Origin: an uncultured Oscillospiraceae bacterium
Lineage (GTDB): Bacteria > Bacillota > Clostridia > Oscillospirales > Oscillospiraceae
NCBI GenBank assembly: GCA_934515035.1
Contig: CAKSXP010000030.1
Location: 1 to 12,505, forward strand
Reading direction: 5' to 3'
DNA: 12,505 nucleotides
Shown piece by piece: positions 7,466 to 12,505 of the stretch. The position numbers and the translations under genes were made by a program. The first letter of the stretch is position 1, and every line of letters begins with the position of its first letter. The notes under the pieces are model-generated. The model had not been told where the DNA came from. It saw only the letters and a list, made by a program, of their open reading frames with translations, and did not search any database.

Positions 7466-9454
7466 ATGTCCATTATAAACACACCCATAAATATCGGCCC
7501 CATGACGCTCAAAAACCGCGTCATGATGGTCGCGATGCACCATCTCTATACGGAAAACGGTCTGCCGACCGAGCGCTTTGACCGCTATTATCTGGAGCGG
7601 GCAAAGGGCGGCGCGGCTCTCATAACCATCGGGGCCTGCCGCTTTGACGACTACGGGGCCAAGGCCTCCACGATGTCCCTGCGCAGCGACGACTGCATCG
7701 CCCCATGGCGCGGCTTCACCGACCTTATCCACCGGGAGACCGACTGCAAGGTCTCGGTCCAGCTCTACCACGCGGGCCGGTATATGAAAAAGGAAGAGGT
7801 CATTGCCGATGACGAGGCCCTCGCGCCCTCCCCCGTTTTCACGAGCTTCACGCGCGAGACCGCAAGGGAGATGACCCTCGAGGACATAAAGCGCGTTATC
7901 GCCGACTTTGCCGCGGGCGCGCGCCGCGCGAAGGCCGCGGGCTTTGACGCCGTTGAGATCTCCGCTTCGGCGGGTTATCTGCTGACCCAGTTCCTCTCTC
8001 CGCTGACCAACCTGCGCACGGACGAATACGGCGGCTCCTTTGAAAACCGCTGCCGCTTCCCGCTCGAGGTCGTCTCCGCCGTGCGCGAGGCGGTCGGCGC
8101 GGACTATCCCGTCATTATCCGCCTGACCGGCAACGATCTTGTCCCCGGCGCGCGCGGAACGGAGGACTGCGTCCGTTTCGCCGGGATCGTCAGCCGCCAC
8201 GTCGATATGATAAGCCTTACCGGTGGCTGGCACGAAAGCCGCATACCGCAGCTCACGGGCGAGGTTCCCCGTGCGGGACTTCTGCATCTTGCGCGCGAGG
8301 TAAAGCGCGTTTCCGCCGTGCCTGTTGCGATGGCCAACCGCATGGGCTCCCCCCGCAAGGTGGAGGAGGCTCTCGCGCTCGGCTTCTGCGATATCGTCGC
8401 GCTCGGCCGCCCCATGGTCGCCGATCCCGAATGGGCGGGCAAGGTCATCTCCGGCCGCGGGGACGAGGTACGTCCCTGTGTCGCCTGCAACCAGGGCTGC
8501 CTTGCCGGTACTTTCTTTGAAAAACCCGTCCGCTGCCTGTCAAACGGCCTTGCCGGACGCGAATATCTCTTCCCCTTCAAGCCGGCTGAAAAGCCCAAAA
8601 AGTTGCTGGTCATCGGCGGCGGGCCCGCGGGCTGCGAGTTTGCGATACGCGCGGCCTCCCGCGGCCACGGCGTCACGCTCTGGGAGAGGAGCGATCATCT
8701 CGGAGGGCTGTTGTCGCTTGCCGAAAAGCTGCCCGCGAGAAGCGAATTCGGCGAGCTCATCGCCTGGCAGGGACGCGAGCTGGAGAGGCTCGGCGTCGAT
8801 GTGTGCCTTAACACCGCCGCTACCGAAGAGGCCGTGCTGGGCGGCGGCTTTGACGAGGTCATCTTTGCAAACGGCCGGAGTTACAAACCCGCCTCCGTCC
8901 CGGTAAGCGAAGGCGCCGTTCCCGTTTACACGGCGGAACCGTACATAAGCGAGGACCCCGTTCTCGGACCGCGCGTCGCCGTCATCGGCGGGAGCTTCGT
9001 CGGACTCGAGTGCGCGCGCAAGCTCGTCATGGACGCCGCGATGGGCCCCGACGTGCTGTTCTATCTCATGCGCTACGGCGTTGAGGACGCAGAAACGCTC
9101 GGCAAAATGCTCAGAGACAGCGCCCGCACCGTCGCCGTGTTTGAAAAGCTGCCAAAGACCGGCGCGGGCTATGAGCCCGGCATCGCCTGGCCCGTTCTCG
9201 GCGATCTCGGCCGCTACGGGGTGCAGATAAACAAGAGCACGGAGGTGCTGGAGATAACCGGCGGCGGAGTCGTAACGGCGGACGGCCTCTGGCCCTGCGA
9301 CGCGGTCGTCATGGCCGTCGGAACGGTCGAGGACAACAAGCTTTTCGAAGCGCTGAAAGAAAAGCTCCCCTGCCGCAGGATAGGAAACGCCGCTGCGCTC
9401 GGCAGGGCGATATCCGCCATCGAACAGGCAGCCGGGCTCGGCTGCACGATCTGA
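7466..9454 (+). CDS. FMN/FAD/4Fe-4S NAD(P)H oxidoreductase, FadH (2,4-dienoyl-CoA reductase)-like (662 aa)
   Basis: Multidomain flavoenzyme expected to reduce a carbon-carbon double bond with NAD(P)H. Residues 1-330 form the Old-Yellow-Enzyme TIM barrel, with Q-L-Y-H-A-G-R at 99-105 and L-S-P-L-T-N-L-R-T-D-E-Y-G-G-S-F-E-N-R at 177-195. Cys338, Cys341, Cys345 and Cys357 (C-x2-C-x3-C-x11-C) bind a 4Fe-4S cluster. A first Rossmann motif, V-I-G-G-G-P-A-G at 382-389, should bind FAD; a second, V-I-G-G-S-F-V-G at 506-513, NAD(P)H. The active site looks like E. coli FadH as I recall it: Tyr171 in S-A-G-Y-L-L and His256 in G-W-H-E-S-R-I-P, with no His-x-x-His pair. ATG 7466 has GAGGTG ten bases upstream. 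It follows capA by 26 bases and ends at a strong terminator. No fatty-acid or bile-acid genes are adjacent, so the substrate is open; enoate and dienoate reductases are alternatives. Confidence 0.92.
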   Translation: MSIINTPINIGPMTLKNRVMMVAMHHLYTENGLPTERFDRYYLERAKGGAALITIGACRFDDYGAKASTMSLRSDDCIAPWRGFTDLIHRETDCKVSVQLYHAGRYMKKEEVIADDEALAPSPVFTSFTRETAREMTLEDIKRVIADFAAGARRAKAAGFDAVEISASAGYLLTQFLSPLTNLRTDEYGGSFENRCRFPLEVVSAVREAVGADYPVIIRLTGNDLVPGARGTEDCVRFAGIVSRHVDMISLTGGWHESRIPQLTGEVPRAGLLHLAREVKRVSAVPVAMANRMGSPRKVEEALALGFCDIVALGRPMVADPEWAGKVISGRGDEVRPCVACNQGCLAGTFFEKPVRCLSNGLAGREYLFPFKPAEKPKKLLVIGGGPAGCEFAIRAASRGHGVTLWERSDHLGGLLSLAEKLPARSEFGELIAWQGRELERLGVDVCLNTAATEEAVLGGGFDEVIFANGRSYKPASVPVSEGAVPVYTAEPYISEDPVLGPRVAVIGGSFVGLECARKLVMDAAMGPDVLFYLMRYGVEDAETLGKMLRDSARTVAVFEKLPKTGAGYEPGIAWPVLGDLGRYGVQINKSTEVLEITGGGVVTADGLWPCDAVVMAVGTVEDNKLFEALKEKLPCRRIGNAAALGRAISAIEQAAGLGCTI

Positions 9455-9473
9455 CGCACAAGGCGCCGTTATC

Positions 9474-9509
9474 AAAACTCCCGGAGAAGGCTTTCTCCGG
9501 GAGTTTTTT
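9474..9509 (+). terminator. Strong rho-independent terminator after the prfB operon
   Basis: AAAACTCCCGGAGAA (9474-9488) pairs perfectly with TTCTCCGGGAGTTTT (9493-9507) around the tetraloop GGCT, and a run of six T (9504-9509) ends the stem. It lies 20 bases after the oxidoreductase stop and is the strongest terminator in the window. Confidence 0.95.
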
Positions 9510-9530
9510 GCGCCCGCTGTTTGGGAAATA

Positions 9531-9559
9531 TGCACAATTTTACCTGTGACGAATATAAT
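9531..9559 (+). promoter_or_regulatory. Candidate upstream promoter for lipoprotein gene
   Basis: TGCACA (9531-9536, four of six to TTGACA) is spaced 17 bases from a consensus TATAAT (9554-9559). If used, the leader would be about 200 bases. AT-rich DNA often gives chance matches, so this is the weaker of the two candidates. Confidence 0.4.
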
Positions 9560-9630
9560 ACCATAGCATCATACACAATAAATTCGTATACATATGGTTT
9601 AAATAGTCAATAGAGTTTATTTTTCACTTC

Positions 9631-9639
9631 TGCTATAAT
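9631..9639 (+). promoter_or_regulatory. Extended -10 promoter for lipoprotein gene
   Basis: TGCTATAAT gives a consensus -10 (9634-9639) with the TG of an extended -10. The -35 position (9611-9616, TAGAGT) is weak, as expected for this promoter type. Predicted start near 9646 would place the stem-loop at 9653-9699 almost at the 5' end of the mRNA. Confidence 0.58.
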
Positions 9640-9652
9640 TTAGATAGCATTA

Positions 9653-9699
9653 CACATTCAAGAAACAATGGGGGGGTAATTCCAATAGCTTGAAATGTG
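9653..9699 (+). promoter_or_regulatory. Stem-loop in leader of lipoprotein mRNA
   Basis: CACATTCAAG (9653-9662) pairs with CTTGAAATGTG (9689-9699) with a single bulged A, ten pairs in all. The 26-base loop contains a run of seven G (9670-9676). It does not match a riboswitch class I can recall, and no T-tract follows. Confidence 0.45.
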
Positions 9700-9768
9700 C
9701 CGGGTACCGCGCCCGTCTGCGTTCTTACACATACATTCAGATGACCGCAAACAGTCAAGGAGGTACTT

Positions 9769-10464
9769 ATGTTCCGTAAACCTTTAAGCGTCATGCTATA
9801 TATGCTGCTGGCCGTTTCCATGCTACTCGCTGTTTCCGGCTGCGGCGGCACAAAAGAGGCGTCTCCCGACGACGCCGTCACCCAAAACAGCACAGCCGCG
9901 CCGGAGTCCCCCACGGATGAAGCCGGGCACGGCGGCGCGGCAGACGCCTGTTACACGCCGGAGGAAAACGACGTGGTGCTGGAATACAGCTTTGAAGAGC
10001 TGATACGCCAAACCGACGGTCTGTTCGCCTTTCCGGGCGTCCCCTGGGACAGCGATTTTTCCACGCTGCCGGAGCATTTCGGCGTTTCGTCAATGCCGTT
10101 TTATCCGGAAAACAACCCCGAACTCTGGCTGAGCATCACCGCAGACAGCCTTGAGATAACCGCCGTCCCCTATTTTTCCGACAACACCGCGCTGAACGGG
10201 ACCAAGCAATGCCAGATCATGGTCGAGGATAAGTATTTTGACCGGGCCGAAATGCAGGAAGCGTTCGACACGCTTCTGGACATCGCCTCGGGCAGCCTCG
10301 GCGACCCGGTCGAGGACGTTCTCGACTCTCCGGGGGAGAAAATGCTCTTCTGGCGCTGGGAGACGGAGTCCGGCGAGAGTCTCAACCGGCTGGAGCTGTA
10401 TACGGAAACGGACAGCACAACGGGCGAGCTGACAGGCTTCGGCATCCAGTTCATAAACAAATAA
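9769..10464 (+). CDS. Small lipoprotein of unknown function (231 aa)
   Basis: I do not recognise the family. The N-terminus is a lipoprotein signal peptide: Arg3 and Lys4, a hydrophobic core at 8-21 and the lipobox V-S-G-C with Cys25 as the lipidated residue, so it should be anchored on the outer face of the membrane. A low-complexity linker rich in Ser, Pro, Ala and acidic residues runs to about 65. The folded part (about 70-231) has G-V-P-W-D-S-D at 90-96, then later S-L-G-D-P-V-E-D at 176-183 and F-W-R-W-E-T at 194-199. This spacing, with a G-x-P-W start, an L-G-x-P turn and a late W-x-W strand, is reminiscent of small BLIP/SmpA-like two-layer folds, but that is only an impression. The Shine-Dalgarno is excellent (AAGGAGGT). 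It has its own promoter region and terminator, so it is probably monocistronic. Confidence 0.85.
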   Translation: MFRKPLSVMLYMLLAVSMLLAVSGCGGTKEASPDDAVTQNSTAAPESPTDEAGHGGAADACYTPEENDVVLEYSFEELIRQTDGLFAFPGVPWDSDFSTLPEHFGVSSMPFYPENNPELWLSITADSLEITAVPYFSDNTALNGTKQCQIMVEDKYFDRAEMQEAFDTLLDIASGSLGDPVEDVLDSPGEKMLFWRWETESGESLNRLELYTETDSTTGELTGFGIQFINK

Positions 10465-10473
10465 TAAATATGA

Positions 10474-10500
10474 GGGCAAGGCAAAAAGAGCGCCTTGCCC
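10474..10500. terminator. Hairpin between convergent genes (first)
   Basis: GGGCAAGGC (10474-10482) pairs perfectly with GCCTTGCCC (10492-10500) around a nine-base loop. It lies just after the lipoprotein stop. There is no T-tract on the plus strand; on the minus strand it is followed by a T-rich stretch (TCATATTTATTATTT), so it may act as a second stop for the GH25 gene. Confidence 0.5.
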
Positions 10501-10510
10501 CGATATCTGC

Positions 10511-10545
10511 AAACGGCCGGAGAGCGATCGCCCTCCGGCCGTTTT
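10511..10545. terminator. Bidirectional terminator between lipoprotein and GH25 genes
   Basis: AAACGGCCGGAG (10511-10522) pairs perfectly with CTCCGGCCGTTT (10533-10544) around a ten-base loop that holds the palindrome GCGATCGC. Four T follow on the plus strand (10542-10545) and three on the minus strand. It lies between two convergent genes, so it probably serves both. Confidence 0.78.
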
Positions 10546-10568
10546 ATGGTCTGTTATATGCTCCTGCC

Positions 10569-11957
10569 TCAGCTCAGTCTGAAGCTTGCCTGCGTGTCTA
10601 TATGCCCGTCGTGGTTGCCGCCCTCGGGATTGTCGGCCATGTAATACTCATAATAAAGCGTGCTGTCCGTGATCTCCAGCTTCGTGACCGGATACCGCAC
10701 CGAATAGGTCACAACCGGCGTTTTTTCCTCCCACGCAACGCGCGTGAGCGTGACAAACGCGCCGCTGCCGCTGCGCTCGAGCCTGTGGCGGATAAACCCG
10801 CCGTCATAGCAGACTTCATATATATCCAGCACGGCCTCCCCGCCGGACGAATAGCTCTCGGCAAATACCGCCGCCATATCCGTATGCGACAGGGCGCGGC
10901 TCTGCGATACGTCGATCGCGCACAGCCCGTTCTCTGTCAGCACATCCACGATCCCGCACAGCTGCTCATCCGTCAGGTTTATCCACGCATAGTTCTCTGT
11001 GCCGAGCGCCGCAAGCCTGTCCTCATACAGTGCCGCGGTCTCCGCGCAGCTTTCGTCCTCCTCTCCGGAGACCGGTTCGGGGCCCGTATCGCGCGGTATG
11101 AACCAGAGGTTCAGGTCCGTATCCGCCTCTATCCCCGCGACGGAGCCCGCAAAGGAATACTGCCAGATGTCGAAATCGTAGTAATAGTCCGGCGTCGTCC
11201 CGGCGCAGGCCAGCCACTTGACAAGGCCCTCGAGCCTGTCGAGCTCATACATCCTGTAAGCAAGGTTCCGGTAATAATACACGCCCGCCTCATAGCCCGC
11301 GCCCATTATCTCCTCGCAGAAGGCAAGGCAGCAGTCTGTCAGGGCCGCGCCGCTGAGCGTATCTGTTCTCGCGCCCTCGTCGCTAGTCACGTGCTCCCAG
11401 TCGAAAAACACCGGAAGATCGAGCGTGCGCCCGTCCAGAAGCTCCAGAACATACCGCGCCTCTTCCCGCGCTTCCTCCTCGGTTATCGCCTGCGAGAAAA
11501 AATATACGCCGACGCGCAGTCCCGCGGACATTGCGCCCGTCAGGTTCTCCTCAAAGCGCTCATCCGTGTTCAGCTTGCCCTCAGTACTGCCGCGATAGCC
11601 CGCGCGGATGACCGCGAACTCAACGCCGTCGCCCGCCACGGCCTGCCAGTCGATTCCGCCCTGATAGAACGAAACGTCGATGCCGCGCAGGGCGGTGTGT
11701 TCGCCGGACTCATAGGTTATGTATTCCCCATCCCTGCCCAGGCAGGCGGTGTTGTATTCGTTGCGGGGCAGATCCTTATAATCTCTGACCCACATCGTGC
11801 CGCCCATACCGTCGGAAACAAGGACCTCGCCCTCATGCGGGTCCGCCGTCACGACCGGGATCTCCGCTCCCGGCGGAGCCGCGGCCCCCGGGGAGCAGGC
11901 GGCAAATATTGCGAGCACAAAGCTCATCACAGCCAAAAGGCTAAGTTTTCGTCTCAT
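10569..11957 (-). CDS. GH25 lysozyme-like lipoprotein with an extra C-terminal domain (462 aa)
   Basis: Predicted cell-surface muramidase that would cut the glycan strands of peptidoglycan. The N-terminus is a lipoprotein signal (Arg2, Arg3, Lys4, hydrophobic core, F-A-A-C with Cys21). A 65-residue linker follows, then the GH25 barrel from about 90 to 288: R-G-I-D-V-S-F-Y-Q-G at 91-100 with catalytic Asp94, F-A-V-I-R-A-G-Y-R-G at 114-123, G-V-Y-F-F-S at 150-155, the D-W-E catalytic pair Asp186/Glu188, and the closing D-I-W-Q-Y...D-L-N strand at 263-283. Residues about 300-462 form an additional domain I cannot name with confidence; it recalls secreted clostridial domains such as DUF6070. The ATG at 11955-11957 has GGAG 12 bases upstream, a loose fit. 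A promoter candidate lies at 11993-12021. Roles in wall remodelling or in attacking neighbours are both possible. Confidence 0.93.
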   Translation of the reverse strand: MRRKLSLLAVMSFVLAIFAACSPGAAAPPGAEIPVVTADPHEGEVLVSDGMGGTMWVRDYKDLPRNEYNTACLGRDGEYITYESGEHTALRGIDVSFYQGGIDWQAVAGDGVEFAVIRAGYRGSTEGKLNTDERFEENLTGAMSAGLRVGVYFFSQAITEEEAREEARYVLELLDGRTLDLPVFFDWEHVTSDEGARTDTLSGAALTDCCLAFCEEIMGAGYEAGVYYYRNLAYRMYELDRLEGLVKWLACAGTTPDYYYDFDIWQYSFAGSVAGIEADTDLNLWFIPRDTGPEPVSGEEDESCAETAALYEDRLAALGTENYAWINLTDEQLCGIVDVLTENGLCAIDVSQSRALSHTDMAAVFAESYSSGGEAVLDIYEVCYDGGFIRHRLERSGSGAFVTLTRVAWEEKTPVVTYSVRYPVTKLEITDSTLYYEYYMADNPEGGNHDGHIDTQASFRLS

Positions 11958-11992
11958 ATCTTTCTGTTTCTCCGTTTTTCACAGCTGACAAG

Positions 11993-12021
11993 AGCATACC
12001 ATAAATCTATCTGCCCTGCAA
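11993..12021 (-). promoter_or_regulatory. Candidate promoter of the GH25 gene
   Basis: On the minus strand TTGCAG (12016-12021) is followed after 17 bases by TATGCT (11993-11998), and TGG just before it makes an extended -10. Hexamer matches are three and four of six. Predicted start is near 11986, about 30 bases before the start codon. Confidence 0.42.
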
Positions 12022-12047
12022 ACAGGCAAAATCTCCGGTACTCCGGA

Positions 12048-12359
12048 TCACAGCTTCTCCTCCGCGCAGTCAAGCAGCGTACTGCCTCCATAGCGCAGAC
12101 AGCGGCGGAGCCTTCTCTTTCCCCTGGCTATCGTCCGGCTGACCGTGGACACGGCCACGCCCAGCTCCCCGGCGATATCCGGCATGGTCCTCTGCTCGAC
12201 GTAATACATCATCACCATCTGTTTCTGGCGCGGAGTCAGCTCCTCTTTCATTGCCCGAGCGATCCTGTGCTCCGCACTTTTGCCCGGAGCCGAAGCCATG
12301 CGCAGATATTTGCGCAGGACCGAATACTCAAGCAGAGCAAATTCTCTTTCGTTTATCAG
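12048..12359 (-). CDS. Sigma-70 region 4-like HTH protein, probable CTG start (103 aa)
   Basis: Short DNA-binding protein with a helix-turn-helix like sigma factor region 4: L-T-P-R-Q-K-Q-M-V-M-M-Y-Y at 41-53, then I-A-G-E-L-G-V-A-V-S-T-V-S-R-T-I at 62-77 as the HTH proper, and a basic tail K-R-R-L-R-R at 81-86. No region 2 is present, so it is not a complete sigma factor. The first ATG in frame is at 12297-12299, but the frame stays open upstream to a TGA, and residues before that Met look like real coding sequence. CTG 12357-12359 overlaps the upstream stop as CTGA and sits six bases after GGGGGTGA, so I take it as the start; ATA right after is an unlikely option. If the ATG is used instead, the protein is 83 residues. 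Such proteins are common in clostridial prophages and integrative elements; target genes are unknown. Confidence 0.75.
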   Translation of the reverse strand: MINEREFALLEYSVLRKYLRMASAPGKSAEHRIARAMKEELTPRQKQMVMMYYVEQRTMPDIAGELGVAVSTVSRTIARGKRRLRRCLRYGGSTLLDCAEEKL

Positions 12360-12505
12360 ACGTCGTCACCCCCATAATAGTTCGCAAGATATTTTGATAT
12401 GGCGGCGGTCTCCCGCGCCATCCCATCGAGAATAGTGCATTTCCGCCGCAGAACGAGGCGTTCGGTCTCGCCGATCGACCCGTCTTTCACGCGCTCTCTC
12501 AGCGC
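12356..12505 (-). CDS. C-terminal end of an unidentified small protein (runs off right edge)
   Basis: The last 49 codons and stop of a minus-strand gene. The peptide is charged and probably helical, starting A-L-R-E-R-V-K-D-G-S-I-G and ending Y-Y-G-G-D-D-V. I do not recognise it. Support for coding is the direct CTGA overlap with the following HTH gene, a good Shine-Dalgarno for that gene inside its last codons, and codon use with G/C in third positions like its neighbours. The pair is probably one translation-coupled unit. The start lies outside the window. Confidence 0.65.
   Translation of the reverse strand, partial: ALRERVKDGSIGETERLVLRRKCTILDGMARETAAISKYLANYYGGDDV

Larger units (their letters stand above)
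9510..9768 (+). other. AT-rich promoter/leader region before the lipoprotein gene
   Basis: This stretch is clearly AT-richer than anything else here between 9511 and about 9690. It holds two candidate promoters and a stem-loop, listed separately, then a strong Shine-Dalgarno (AAGGAGGT) five bases before the ATG at 9769. It also has a six-base inverted repeat ACCATA/TATGGT (9560-9565 and 9593-9598) between the two promoters, which could be an operator. I find no gene inside; the only start codon followed by an early stop is an ATG GGG GGG TAA at 9668-9679. Confidence 0.55.

Noticed and set aside
7355..9535. Minus-strand open frames of 310 and 331 codons
   Set aside because: They are antisense shadows of the FadH-like oxidoreductase, whose domains and motifs fill the plus strand; one also runs through its terminator.
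9668..9679. Tiny reading frame ATG GGG GGG TAA in the leader
   Set aside because: It has no Shine-Dalgarno and sits in the loop of a hairpin; a three-codon frame is expected by chance.
9572..9731. Three TACACA-containing stretches about 75-79 bases apart (9572, 9651, 9726)
   Set aside because: The shared core is only six bases, extended matches differ, and the region is AT-rich. Not enough for a repeat or operator array.
12034..12047. TCCGG-TACT-CCGGA stem after the HTH gene as terminator
   Set aside because: Only five pairs with a short T-run (TTTT) a few bases further on the minus strand; too weak to call.
10470..12377. 635-codon open frame on the plus strand
   Set aside because: It is antisense to the GH25 and HTH genes and crosses both intergenic hairpins. 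The peptide has no recognisable motifs and there is no Shine-Dalgarno of note.

Overview
The window reads as chromosomal DNA of a GC-rich clostridial Firmicute, most likely Oscillospiraceae or a close relative. The evidence is the paired glgC/glgD subunits typical of Firmicutes, AGGAGG-type ribosome binding sites, SigA-like promoters, compact rho-independent terminators, strong G/C preference at third codon positions, and secreted lipoproteins of clostridial type. The taxon is inferred from gene content and style; nothing was searched.

Left part, all on the minus strand and read right to left from about 4870: prs (PRPP synthetase) and pth (peptidyl-tRNA hydrolase) form a two-gene unit with its own extended -10 promoter, closed by a terminator at 3213-3245. 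Next comes a glycogen unit, glgC-glgD-glgP. glgC and glgD overlap by ATGA, glgP follows after 22 bases and runs off the left edge. GlgC with GlgD makes ADP-glucose for glycogen synthesis; GlgP releases glucose-1-phosphate from glycogen. No glycogen synthase gene lies between glgD and glgP, so glgA must be elsewhere or beyond the edge.

Centre, plus strand: a near-consensus promoter (5017-5045) divergent from prs drives prfB (release factor 2), a secreted CapA-family protein and a large FMN/FAD/4Fe-4S oxidoreductase of the FadH (2,4-dienoyl-CoA reductase) type. These three genes are closely spaced (36 and 26 bases) and end at a very strong terminator (9474-9509), so they look like one transcript. 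The prfB leader carries a long stem-loop starting almost at the predicted transcription start, and prfB has no programmed frameshift.

Right part: an AT-rich gap (about 9510-9768) with two candidate promoters and a structured leader precedes a small lipoprotein of unknown function. This gene converges on a minus-strand GH25 lysozyme-like lipoprotein, and two adjacent hairpins lie between them. At the right edge on the minus strand are the tail of an unidentified small protein and a short sigma-region-4-like HTH protein. The HTH gene appears to start at CTG within a CTGA overlap. This last pair resembles small regulatory modules of prophages or integrative elements, but the window is too short to establish that.

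I see no tRNA, rRNA, CRISPR array, insertion sequence or clear element boundary. Most of the window is housekeeping. The less ordinary features are the prfB leader hairpin and its operon partners, the leader at 9653-9699, the C-terminal domain of the GH25 protein, and the CTG-start HTH gene.
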